The notes under the pieces: model-generated | The model's input: the letters and a program-made list of their open reading frames with translations, nothing else | What the model was told of the DNA's origin: nothing | Databases searched by the model: none | Assembly (NCBI RefSeq): GCF_000003605.2 | Contig: NW_003109083.1 | Span: forward strand, 20,976 to 84,975 | DNA: 64,000 bases | From: Saccoglossus kowalevskii | Lineage: Eukaryota; Hemichordata; Enteropneusta; Harrimaniidae | Direction: 5' to 3' | Shown: positions 13,201 to 25,010 of the stretch, in pieces | Layout: every line of letters begins with the position of its first letter | How positions within the stretch are numbered: position 1 is the first letter of the stretch | Translations under genes and position numbers: made by a program

Positions 13201-13917
13201 AATTTTGATCGCAATACATTCACGCGTAGAACTCTCTTTTGCAAGAAACTATCGATGCGTGAAATTGGTTGTCGATTGCATATTTCTATGTAATGTAAAG
13301 TTTCGTTGATGATTCTTGTGTAAAGAAATTGCTGAAATGAGTTCATCTATTCGTAAATGTTGTGGACAATAACAAATACCTTTGACAGCGACAAACAGTC
13401 TATATATATTTATACAATAAGCTTATCATAGACAAATCGCAAACAAAGGTCAAATACTTCAGATTTTCAGTTACGTCAAAGGTGTACAACACACGATAAA
13501 GCAGCACCCAGCAACCGTTTTAAAATATCTACTCAAAGCACCGAACTGGCGTTGCCTTCCAGGGTCGAACTTTCGGCTACTATAAATCACCTCTAGCTAC
13601 ATAGATCACACACGTGTTGAGGACGAACTAACCAGGGGCGTAAGCAAAAGCAATGCGTAATTAAACAGGAGTAGGAGTCAGCGGCCCAAATTGCACTCGA
13701 ACTTATACTATTCCATTCATGGAAAACAATAAACATAACCTAATCGAAACAAAGTAAATTTATAAAGCTAATCGGCTGTATAATTGTAATAGAATAAAAT
13801 GAAATTCTTCTAGAAATGTCTTCTAGACAACAGATTTAACAACAGTCACATACCTATTCGTTTGCGTATCAGTGGTCACAAAGGTAATGCTGGATCGACA
13901 GGAATAATGTATTTATG
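10203..13917. other. Non-coding region
   Basis: No supported exon over about 3.7 kb. The stretch 12410-12800 is made of A/T-rich degenerate units (aaaat-t-catttgaaaa type), which explains the 99-codon lysine-rich minus-strand frame at 12500-12799. The frame at 13104-13346 (minus) has no recognisable motif. Confidence 0.4.
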
Positions 13918-14237
13918 TAAACGAGGCGATGTTGTGAATTACCGTAACAATTGTTTGGTGAATTAAATATTAATGACGAGACAATAGGACAATAGGTAAC
14001 AGTTGATGATTGGATCCGAGTTTAAATGAGGCGATGTTGTGAATTACCATAACAATTGTTTGGTGAATTAAATATTAATGACGAGACAATAGGACAATAG
14101 GTAACAGTTGATGATTGGATCCGAGTTTAAATGAGGCGATGTTGTGAATTACCATAACAATTGTTTGGTGGATTAAATATTAATGGGAGACAATAGAACA
14201 ATAGGTAACAGTTGATGATTGGCTACGCGTTTAAAGT
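13918..14237 (+). repeat. Tandem repeat, three copies of a 105-bp unit
   Basis: The landmark gcgatgttgtgaattacc occurs at 13926, 14031 and 14136, exactly 105 bp apart. Copies 1 and 2 are nearly identical. Copy 3 has a small deletion and ends in a diverged tgattggctacgcg instead of tgattggatccgag. No protein is encoded. The sharp period and high identity indicate recent expansion. Confidence 0.85.
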
Positions 14238-14454
14238 GTACACTGAACGATAAATTCGTCAAAGATATTATATTTCAATAAATAAATTGGTGACAGTACC
14301 GAACATTTCATCAAAATCCACGCACCATGAGCTTTGTTATGGGCGATCAATGTTAGCATTTTTACCGGTGCGTCGATGCTCATTTGTCTGTCAGGAACTC
14401 CGCGTCATTTATGGGCGTCAAATCTATGTGACCCAAAGATAACCCTAAGGAATA

Positions 14455-16193
14455 ATGGCGTCGCCAACTCATAGTGCTGAAAGTTCGTAAACTCCAAGTG
14501 ATGCGTCGCCGCAGAGTCGTGATTGCGAGCTTGAGTTGAATTACGTGTCTTCTGACTTCGATGTCGAGGGTTCATCACTTGATGGAGGTATACGGCCCTA
14601 TTAATTTGAGCCCGAATTGAACGACGATAGTCACAGTGCTTCTACTGAAGAAAACTACGATGCTTTGGTCGATCGCCTGAATACGACTGAGTGGTAAGTG
14701 GTCGAATCAGCTGGTTAACTTAGGAGTGCCGCATATTTTGAGGAAATATTATCTTGTATTTCGGATTAGTTTAAGTCCCAGAACGAAATGTTCCGATTAC
14801 GTTCAATCACGGAACTCAGACATGTATAGCCCAAATTTAATTTCATTTTCTGTACTGGCATCTGTTTACATTATATTTGTAAGTCATTATAATACGATCG
14901 GCGACAGTACAGCGTAGACACAACAGCCACACTTCATATTATTGCCCTAGTAGTTAATTATAATTTATGATTAAATTGTATGCATATGAGCTTATATTTG
15001 TTATGTATGTAATTATAAATTATAAGGTTGAGTTTAAGCAAGACATTTACTAATTAGCCAAATTGAAATGTACTAGTATATTGGACATCCAGCATTACAT
15101 TAGGCATATCATGACAACCACAACACATACAATTAAATTAAAGGGAACCAGAATGTTAGAATTTGTGATGTTTTTGTTTTTTTATTTGGGACTTTGGGGA
15201 TGGTGCTATATCATGGAGATAAGGTCTAATGGTTATTGAGATGGAGACCTGTATTTTCAAGTGTCAGGAATAAATATGCAAAATTAATCAATGTCAACAT
15301 CTTGACAACTTACCATTGATAGTTCTGATACGGTAATTATGTTTTTCTTACAAATGATTTTTTTTTAGAAGGTAAAGATAGTAAATTTTAATTTTTGCTG
15401 AGATACCTGCTTCAAGTATATGTTTTTTATATAATTTAGGTGTCAGTGTAACAGATGCCATGTTATGCCCTCTGCTGAGGAATGTAGATGCTGTTATGAA
15501 ATAATGCAGGTGAAAGCTGTATGTGATGAAGTTCCAAATACAGCATGCATCACAGAACATCCTGGATTTAAGTGTGTCTGGACAAGTATGTATTGCTAAC
15601 AGCTTATCATGTATATAGACAGTACCATGGAACTATTCCAGAATCCTCGGAGTAAGTATTAAAAGTTACACATACTGGTCTGGTGTAAAACGAAAATAGT
15701 TTAATAGTGATTTATTTTATTTGGCTAAAATATATCGTGGTTCTTGTTACACTGGTAGGTGTATCATGGTAGGTGTGCATAATGATTTAATAATTGACAG
15801 ACCAATTACCATTATGTTTTGCTAAAAGATTCTGAACTTTGTGAACTGAAAATGGTTGACACATAAATATAAGCAAAATTGGACAACCAGAACCACAGTA
15901 TTTTTTGAGGGCCTTACCAATAACATTACATTTGTAATTGTGTACTAACAGCATTATATTAGGCACAATATATATGCATTTCATTAGGTTGAAATAAACT
16001 GTGCGCAGTAGACAGAAATGGTACATTCAATTTATTTTCCTTGCAGGAGAGACAGGGAACTTGTCCGGTGGTGCTGGGGATATTTGGCAAAGATGTCAGA
16101 GTTCCACTCCCATCATGTGCAGTTCATCTCATCACAGAGACATATAGTTCACTGAATGGAGTGTTTCAGGGGTTTAATTATGTTGTTGATTAA
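14455..16193 (+). pseudogene. P2X7-type cysteine-rich intracellular-domain gene, broken
   Basis: Four exons reconstruct. 14455-14693 starts at ATG, is acidic/Ser-rich and ends NTTEW, with in-frame TAA after codon 10 and another just before FEP in the conserved PYxFEP motif. 15440-15571 continues W-CQCNRCHVMP, then EECRCCYE and CITEHPGF. 15619-15651 reads QYHGTIPESSE. 16047-16193 reads RDRELVRWCWGY and, after a 1-base frameshift, FGKDVRVPLPSCAVHLI, then TAA. The order DWCxCxxC, ECxCC, CITEHPGF, RWCWG, VxLPSC matches the zinc-binding P2X7 C-terminal ('ballast'-type) domain family that occurs as stand-alone multicopy genes in marine invertebrates. No channel domain is present. Exon phases at the third junction fit (2 to 2). 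Two stops and a frameshift indicate a dead copy, although errors are possible. The expected segment after CITEHPGF (AVCLN-like) is missing or skipped. Confidence 0.72.
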
Positions 16194-17756
16194 AAGAATC
16201 TTGACTGAAAGTCAGAAACTGCCATTTCTTTATTTGGTCTTTTAAACTCACTGCAGAGTGCAGGAGGTACTTTGTTCAGCACATCACCTTTTGCCTGTGA
16301 CATGGTACATTTTACCACTCTTGCAGTGGCATTAGTTGTCACATTCTGTACATAATCTGTAATAAAGAATATTTATTGTTTTAGTTATTGTTATTGTTTT
16401 ATTTGTTGAACTGAGCTGTGATTGTGATTTTAAGTAGCTTTAGTCATGCAAATATATAAAGCTGCTAGTGTACATGCATTTAGAACATTTTATACCGGTA
16501 ATTACTGAAGGTAGGTTCTGTCTCTACTTTACGCACTGTGTAACTGCCTTTTTAAAATGTTGGATAAGTTATTTTATACCAAGGATTTCCCTGCTTAGTA
16601 ACAGCAGCATTTCGCCCACCATTTTCATTATAATGCATTGCTGCCAAGACAAGCCTACAAAGGAAACAGCCATGCATTACAATACACTGTATTTTACCAC
16701 TAGCGTCATACATGCTTGTTACGTACTACATCAACTGTGATTGTTAACTTTTGAAATTAGAATAACTTGTGAATTACACATGTCTTCAAACCTGTTGTTT
16801 TGTAAACAATATGTTATTCTCTCCTTGGTTGTAGAATATAATGTGATAAAAATTATGATATTTGTACTGATTTAATCAACTAATTTTTTAGCCCCTTTTT
16901 TATGTTCAATGTTGATTAATATATAAACAACACACGCTAAATACGCAAAGGTTAATGGGTAGACGCTTGTTTGTAAACAATGGCACGCTATGACCATCTG
17001 ACGCATGCGCAAGTGACGACTCCCCCCCCCCCGCTTTAATTCTATCGCACAGATCAGCATTAACCAACCAAGTATTATTTGTTTCCTAGATGATGTCACG
17101 AACTTTCCAAGGTGCAAGGGGCTTTTTTCTTATTAGGTAAAGAAAAAGTTGATTGTGAAACAGTGGCTTATTAAGAACATCACCTAGGTTACTATCATTA
17201 AATTTATGGACTTTATCAACACTAAAGGAGTAAATGTAGTCAGTGAACAAACTTACAACAAAAATGGTCATGGTTGCTCTACAGCAGATGCGTATTGGCA
17301 TGTACATAACAAGTTGTCACTCTTTCCCAAAGGAAGGAACCAAATGTCGGCGGCCTTGCCAAACGAACTCAAGCAACATTATCGGCACTTTGAAAACTGA
17401 AAAGTTGTTAATGAAAAGATCGCGCCTGTTATACGACAAGCTATGAAAAGTGATTTCAGAAGTTGATTTTTTGTTCACTTTTGACACAAGTTCAGTCCAG
17501 TTCTGATAAGTATAGGTTTGGATGTTGCAAAGCTAAACATCCAATCATTTTAATATCAAGAAACGAGTAAGTGTTGTTGCACAAGCTACAAGCCCATAAA
17601 CATTCTGATTTTTGAAGATTTATATTGGAGTTTGATGCCTACTCATAAACTGGTGACGAGTGAACAAGTGAACTGAAATCATGTTTACTCTACAAATTTT
17701 AATTCTTCAGCATAAGAAGTAAGTATACAGTGGTGTAATAAATACATAATAAAGGA
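16194..17756. other. Mostly non-coding, unidentified short frames
   Basis: 3' flank of the P2X7-domain pseudogene. At 16955-17038 lies the dispersed repeat shared with 1658-1773. Overlapping plus frames at 17206-17446 lack any motif I recognise. Confidence 0.35.
16361..16366 (+). promoter_or_regulatory. Possible polyadenylation signal
   Basis: AATAAA lies about 170 bp after the stop of the P2X7-domain pseudogene, on the same strand. It is a short motif in AT-rich DNA, so it is weak evidence by itself. Confidence 0.35.
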
Positions 17757-18735
17757 CGTTTACAACTCTGAAAGGACAATTGAAATCTACCAGGTGTGCT
17801 TGTGATTTATATACCAAAGGATGTTTACGATCTACTGAGTTGCCTATGGGAGACATCGGACAGTTGGGACCCATCATTTCAACTGAGTACCCTGTTTGTT
17901 GCTGCTGCGATATTGTGGTAAGTGGTACAGGCTTCAACCATAATTGAACAATGGTGAAGATTTTATGGTTGGTGTCAGCATCCTTTATTCTATGTTTTTG
18001 TCATATTATATCAAAACCTGCAAATAGAAGTACACATGGAATTACGGGAAAAAAACGGCGTCAATTGCCGTGTGATAACTGTCAAAAAGGTGATTGACAG
18101 GTCATACTTGTTTACAACTCTGGAGGGACAATTGGAATCTACCAGGTGTGATTGTGATTTACATAACAATGGACGTTTACAACTCTGGAAGGACAATTGA
18201 AATCTGCCAGGTGTGCTGGTGATTTATATACCAAAGGATGTTTACGATCTACTGAGTTGCCTGTGGGAGACAGCTGCTGGCAAGACCACATTCTGATTGG
18301 CTCATGTGGAAACCCAGGTGGTGTTCCTGAATCTTGCCCATTTATGCCTATAAATAAGCTAGACAGAGGACAGTTGGGACCCATCATTTCAACTGAGTAC
18401 CCTGTGTGTTGCTGCTGCGATATTGTGAGACAAGAGATACAGACTTCAACCATAATTCTGTGAGACTGTATGAACTGCTCTGCGATCTCCTGCTATCAGC
18501 GGTGCCTTCCAGAATACCAGCGTTGCTCTGCAAGCAAGACCCCTGTATTTCTTCGCCGTTGTGTTGCAGAAGCCATTGACTGCCATAAATTTCCACACCC
18601 TGGAACTGTGAGTTATCACCAGTGCACACTTCCCTGAACAATCTCCTATTTTAGTGAATTAATTCATTGTATTTTTCCGTGCTTTGTTTCTTTGTAATTT
18701 GTGCTTTGTAATTATTAAAGCCAGGTGCTTTAAAC
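17757..18735 (+). repeat. Direct repeats with TATA box, LTR-like
   Basis: The block beginning gtttacaactctg occurs at about 17757, 18110 and 18174. The last two are adjacent copies of a 64-bp unit. The first and third continue into the same sequence: caaaggatgtttacgatcta, then gacagttgggacccatcatt and gttgctgctgcgatattgtg. The third also carries about 85 extra bases including a TATA-like cctataaataagc near 18349. Downstream an ATTAAA lies near 18713. A promoter-like TATA, a repeated body and a poly(A)-like signal resemble a retroelement LTR or promoter repeat. No gag or pol was found nearby. Confidence 0.4.
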
Positions 18736-19587
18736 TTGATATGTTGGTGTATGTGTATCTCATTTCATATGTATGTGTATCTCATGTCCTATTCTAGCAG
18801 TGAAAGAACCCCCTGTCCAGTGTGAGTTATGTGAATGTCTCTCTCAATGGCAATAAGCAGGCATTACACTGTGACAGTTGGTGACATCACCTTTCTTAGA
18901 AAGGAATGACTGCCCCGTACAAGATAAAGAGAACGCATTATCGGCAGCAGTAACAACTTCACACAAATCTCTCCTAATAATATGCCAAAACAGTTGGTAG
19001 ATTTTGTTTGGTATCCCATCAATTTCTGGAGCACACTAATGTGGGAGCAAGTGACAGTATAACTCATTGTGGTTGGTTAGCTTTGGTACGCCTTCAAATT
19101 CATTATTTTGAGCAGCATTGAAATTAAGTGTGTACAGGTATTGTGGCAATTTTGTATGATGTGAATTCCAGTTTGATTTTCAGTGAGTGTGTTATCTTGA
19201 CGTCTGGGTTAAAATATCGCCTATTTCTTGCAATTCTTTTTTTTAATTGGAAAATGATAGAGTTACACACATTTTATTTAGAAACTGATTTCGCGCACGC
19301 GTAGCAAGTGTTTGCTTGTTAAATAAGTCGTGCAAAAAGTTCCTTTATTCTAGTGTAGCTATTCAAGACCGATGTATTTTGGTTAGTTCAGCGTTTAATG
19401 ACTGGTCATTTTTTAAATGTTGTTTGTACTTGCTTTGTTTAAATGCACATTATTGCTGAATAATATTTTTATTCTTTCTGTGTAGGTAAATGCTGACCCC
19501 ACCAGCGCAACGCCGTAAGCAAAGTTCAACGTGTTACCTTGCATGCATTAGAGATTTTGAGATTTTCAGTTTTGAAGCGCAGGTCAA

Positions 19588-19860
19588 TCATTTAAAATTT
19601 ACAATTAAAATCTCCTGCTGCAATGGGTCGTTACTCAAATTATTGATCAATGTTTCGATCAATGTTTCAATCTTAAGAAAACATTCCAGGCGCTCAGTGC
19701 TGTTAATGGGTGCATACACAACTATGTGGAATGGGTTATTATTAATATGAACATAAGCGTACAAAACGTACCCAGCCGTGATTTCACAGAGTGAAACATT
19801 AATTGCAGTGGCTGCTGACAAAAAATAGCCACACCGTAGTATGTGAATGTGCACTTTGCC
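19588..19860 (-). pseudogene. LINE endonuclease fragment
   Basis: The minus-strand frame reads through GYVLYAYVHINN, PFHIVVYAPINS, then QEILIVNFK. This is the middle of an APE-type endonuclease of an L1/Tx1-like LINE: a hydrophobic strand, the YAP motif, a helix, and the position of the GDFN motif, which here has lost GD. The frame stops before the RT. Upstream minus-strand frames (19799-20189) may belong to the same element but carry shifts. It is a dead relic. Confidence 0.55.
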
Positions 19861-22800
19861 AGAAGTGTTGAACTTCTGCGAATTTCGGTAGGATACGCGG
19901 TGCCAGTATTTTGAGATTATGGTAAATGGAAATCGTTGTGGATCTACGAGAGTGCAGTGTGGACTCTAAAAACTCTATGATATTTTCATTTGATATGGTT
20001 GTTTTAACACACGTCTGTACACTTTGAAATTTCAGGGATCGTAGACCCTTCATTGTCACTATTTTCACTAACAGTTTCTTTTACTTCGACAATAATTTGA
20101 TCTGGTGGAGCCAGTGTGTTAAAAAGGTGTGGCTCATCAACGTAAGTAAAATTAGACTTCATAAAGTGGCGAGTAGCGCGGGAATACAACAGTGAAATCT
20201 AGTGATGAGAATGGTGGATACAAAGACAACTCAGTATCCTCGGACTGTGGTTTAAGATCACACACTGTTACTTTTGCATGTACGTTTATCAATTATTTAA
20301 TTTCTATTTCATTTCCATCTATTGCATGTCAACTCTCGTGTTGTCGTTATTTTGTTTTCTTCTGTTAACTGAATGCACCTCAGTTATATTATGCTGTACG
20401 TTTGACCCTGAAAAGTGATAGGCAATAAATCATTAATATTTATATTTATTATTTTTTATGAACATAAACCTGGCGGCAAAAAGACTGTACATGTTTTAGA
20501 GCTGTTTTTACACCCGAGTGGGGTCACTAATACCGTGTTCATAGCATTGGACTGACACGTGCAAATTCACACATACTTGCCCTGATCAAAATGCCCCCCC
20601 CCCCCGATATGTTTCAACTGGGTATCATCAATATTATCACACCGTGTTGCGTGGTTTGTTGTTAGATAACTCGTTGGCGTTGAAGGTGGTCTGGTGTGAG
20701 CAGAGGCAGAGGCGTATAACACTCCAAAAATAAGCTCATGTACAACAGAAAGTTGCTGACACAGTAACAAGAACAACTAAAACAGATCAATTGGAAGCAA
20801 GTCCCTTAAGAAACGGAGCGCTGAAAACCACGTATTCACTCGACCAGTTCTGTGTTGTGCTTTTAGTGTACAAACTTGCCTGCCACATTCCAGGAAAAAT
20901 TAAAATATATAAAATACAGAACAAGTAACATAAAACAAATGCGCGTGGGTGCAAAGATAACCAAGATTAAAAAAAAAAAAATACCAAGAAGATCAGTGTA
21001 GCCCTTGTTTTGCCTCATGTTATGACGCTGGTATGAATCCACCTTAGCAATGTTTGATAAGAAGCAAAATATGCCATTTGGTTAAAAGAAAGGTTTTTAG
21101 CGATTGGGTGGTAAAGTGATGAAGCATTTGTAGTTGCTGACCAAAGGGAGTGTGTTGCAAACAAATTCTGGATTGTTAAATGTAAAATCCAAATAACCAT
21201 GGCCAGTATGGTCTAGTCATGTTGTGGTAGTATCAGGGGGAAAATCTCTTCTCTCTGGGTTCTCCACACTTGCCAGGGGGGAAACTCGTCTCGTCTCTCT
21301 ATCTCGTCCCCTTGAGGTACGGGATCGGGGAAGTCACTTATACTTTACAGTCAAATAAGGCACACACAACGAAATACGTTTCAACTCTCGTCTTAGTCGA
21401 TCTTTTGGAGCACTCTATAAGACACAGCGCCCTGGGGAAAAGTCCCCAAGACTCTCACAAGGCTGAACCAAGACTCGCCCAAGACTGGACTGCCTCAAGG
21501 CTCGCCCCTGGACTGGACTCTCGACTCTCCAGGACTGCACTCTCTCTTCTGCGTCTATCGTGCTGTGCTCCCCAAGACCAACTCAAAACTCTCTTTATTC
21601 ATTTTCAAAACTCTAACCAATTACAAAACAGTAAAAGACTCTAGGGCGTAACCTTCAATCATAAAGCCAATCACACTAAGTACTGAATACGTCATATCTT
21701 TTGATTAATCGTTCACTACATTAATAACTATGGATACCAACTGTCAGAATCGCGACGGTTATCTGGTAATTAGTTCCAAATCACTGAGCCAAGTTCCGTC
21801 CAAAACTTCAAATAGGCCTGAACGATGACAGACATAACACAGCAATTCGGCTAATAATCAACTAATTAAGTCGGTCAACAGATACGCGTAAACAAATTCA
21901 TGACAGTAGATAAATCGTTACTCTTTTAGTCCTTGCAAAGTGTGTCTCTTTTTTGCTTGCACAGTGATTCGCTGTGCGTATTGAAACGATTCCTGGCCGT
22001 TACAAATGTACCCGAGACTTGCAGGGATCAATGGAACACGATCCTTAATGGTAATGACGTAAATGGCGGAGCAGACCAGAACCATTACTATTACTCGCAT
22101 TGTTCGCAGCAGCCAATTTGTGACCAGTGTTAGATTTCAATTGGTTTAGTGAAAAAATTAAAGAAGACCTTTTTAACATCGCAAAAGGAATTACCCCATA
22201 ATCGATTGTGTGATTCAACCAGACGAGTGACAGTGTCATGGTAGGTAGCTCTGTAAAAAATGTTAATTATACTGTGTTAACTTAATAAAAATGCCATGAA
22301 GAATTTGTAGTCTGCCATTGCGTTTCTGGATTTGAATACAACAGCTAGTGTCCTGGCAAGAATGTCTCCAATGTCAAGTCGCGAGTTGGCGGTCCTTTGT
22401 TTTTGCTAGACACAAAACATACAATAAAATGTGATGCTGCCAGCAGTATAAAAATGCAGAATGAACAAAATAAAACCGACCAGCGGGAAAATGGTAAAAT
22501 ACTACAAGATATAAAAAAGACAGTCGTTTCGAGTTCAACTCTATGTCAGTGTGTCAGTTAGTTTTTGCTGATGCCGTATAAAGTTAACAAAACGCCACTC
22601 TCCAGCATTGTAATGAGCTTGTTCATCGTGGAAAACTCTGTTAACACCAGCCAGAGATGCGAGTGGGTGTAGCTCATTTTCGAGTAATTTTGCACAAATC
22701 GCCAAGGTTAATACCGGCAATGACGCGGTTGTTGCTAGCTGCTGCGTCGACCGGAGATGCAGAGTGTTGAAATTCCCGTAGCCAGGATTTTACTAGAAGG

Positions 22801-23016
22801 GGGGGGGGGTCTGTTTACTCTCTGAGGGGCCAACAAATGCTGAACTGTAAACTGAAGGGTTCATCTTTCTTTATATGACGAGGTGGGCAATTTTTCTAGG
22901 ACTTCAAGTCCCGCTTGTGATACAAATTAGTCCGCAAATGACGTGCAGAGACTATTATTCATTTTGAAATGATTACACAATTACAATATTAAAATGTTAA
23001 GAATACCATTTACGTT

Positions 23017-23020
<4 letters not shown>
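19861..23020. other. Non-coding region with one GC-richer block
   Basis: No gene supported. 21270-21640 is richer in G+C than its surroundings and consists of imperfect words such as caagact, gactgga and ctctcgact. The 124-codon plus frame there probably reflects this composition. A poly-C run lies near 20590 and a poly-G run near 22800. Confidence 0.35.

Positions 23021-23085
<65 letters not shown>
23021..23085. repeat. TA microsatellite
   Basis: About 32 uninterrupted TA dinucleotides. It produces an artefactual Tyr-Ile frame on the minus strand. Confidence 0.98.
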
Positions 23086-23087
<2 letters not shown>

Positions 23088-23959
23088 TATATACGCATTC
23101 CATTTATACACTTAAAGATGAAGGAGTTCTTGATAGAATGAAGCAATCGATGTAAAGGTATATTGATAATGGTGCATAGTAGTTGTCTTTCATATAATGT
23201 ATTACTTAGCTGGTTTGAAAAAGTAGTCAGCAAAACTGATGTAGGCATAGTTATGGATGTTATACATATAGATTTGAACATAGCAATGTTGCTTGGTGCG
23301 TTGAAAGATGCACAACATTTTGTCCATCTCTTTTCAAGCTTAGCAAAAAGTAATCAAGCAACATTGTCTGAACCTTCAAGGCTATTAAAGCGACACATAA
23401 CAAGAGTGCACCCTCCTTAAGACGTGGTGTAGTTTGATGCAAGCCCGTAAAATGAAAACTGAAATCCGGTCCGGCTGTATACCGTTGATGTTTATATACT
23501 TGACAGACGAAGCAAAACAACATTCCGGACCCAAAACGACGGCTACCCGACAACCGGCACTTATCCATCGATCACACTTTTCAGACTGCGTTTTTAGTTC
23601 AGGGAATCAGATATAATATAATCTCTGTGCTGAAAGCGAGAATCGATCTTACATTCGCCATAAGTGCATCGCTTAACTCTCATTGTAGTTGCCAGTGACA
23701 TATGTTGTTTCCCGAAGATGTTTACAGCACGTAGGACACTGTCCTGCAGCCATATTGAAAACTTGACCTGCGTCACGTGACTCAACTAGTTGCTATAATG
23801 CGTGAATCGTGCTCACGCGTGACCTAGCAGCTTACGGAATGATGTAATTCTGTGTGAATATATGACCAACAGAAGCTTGCAACCAGTGTTATACAAATCC
23901 AAATGTGCACCACATATTAAAACATTGCCGGGGGAGTGAAAACATTTGAATCCTAGGTT
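23086..23959. other. No gene seen
   Basis: Short frames on both strands (23163-23420 plus, 23260-23568 minus) overlap each other and carry no known motif. Confidence 0.35.
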
Positions 23960-25010
23960 CATTTTAGGACAATCACATTTGAAGCTGCTATTTTAACAAC
24001 TTTTTTTAAAAAATAATTACTGTGTCACATCTATTAGGAATATTATTCGGCACGTACTAGTTATCTTGAACTCACGTAAAAAGTATAAAGTACGGCTGAG
24101 TGTGACGTGGTTTATGTCGCATTTGTTAAGGTGAAGGATTATGTTGGAATTTCTATCACAATTCACACTTTGGGTGGAACTGTCATCAATAAATTAAATC
24201 ATAAATTATTGCTAATATTTAAGAAAGAACAACAGCAATGAAGCAAGCTAAATCATAAAACATATTTTGTAAACACAGTTCATTAAATCCTCCCAGGTAA
24301 CGGCATTTGCCAGAATATAACACGTTAAAATATCAAAGTAATCCAGTAACTAATTAATTGAATGCTNNNNNNNNNNNNNNNNNNNNNNNNNNNNNNNNNN
24401 NNNNNNNNNNNNNNNNTGCTATTAAATATTCATAAATGCACATATTATAATGAGGTGGGCGCAGAAATACGTGCATAATGAGGTCAGCATGGTAAAGGTC
24501 ACACTGCAGACCCAACATGGCGGCACGTTGAAATTCGAGTTTGTTGTAGTCGTCGTTTCTTATTCATCACAATGTGTAAAAAAGTAACTCGTACTAGTCG
24601 TAGAATTAAAACAAAAATCGGCTGCTACAATCAGCCGACGTCTTCTCGGTCAGAGGTCAGTTGAAGGGACGTTGTGAACGGGTTCCTGCAGTGTCGATAG
24701 AGGGTCATGCAGAATAAACCAGTCGGGGTGATTTCGCAGTTACAGGGGATTTTGCGCTAACACCTCCATTTCGCGATTTTTTTTATTTTATTTAAACTAC
24801 AAAAACAAATTAATTGCCCGACTGCGCCAGTCTAGGGATTCTACTGTATGAAGTACCAAGGGGATCAGAAGCAGGAGGGACAACGTATGACAGAGATCAA
24901 CATGACAGAGAAAGAGCCAGGTGTACTGCATATCGAAGATAGATAGTACTGCCTATCTATGCACTACCTGGCACAGACACCACGTGCTGAACTAGTAACA
25001 CGGGTCTATG
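23960..25010 (+). repeat. Segmental duplication, upstream copy (distal part)
   Basis: Direct copy of pieces at 46812-46860 and 48300-48800. Shared landmarks are ttttaggacaatcacatttg at about 23962 (46815 has one change), tactgtgtcacatctatta then gaatattattc at about 24020 (48310), aattgaatgct just before the gap (48650), and at about 24838 the run gattctactgtatgaagta followed by gacagagatcaacatgac and aggtgtact (48685 onward). It lies on the same strand as, and upstream of, the pseudoprotease gene. The copies are diverged and each has inserted DNA. Confidence 0.65.
24367..24416. other. Assembly gap (50 N)
   Basis: Exactly 50 unknown bases, probably a gap of arbitrary length, inside the duplicated block. 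Confidence 0.99.

Noticed and set aside
21270-21644. 124-codon plus frame
   Set aside because: Low-complexity GC-richer DNA with repeated caagact/gactgga words; the peptide is correspondingly repetitive.
23015-23281. Minus frame with a Tyr-Ile repeat tail
   Set aside because: It is translation of the TA microsatellite.
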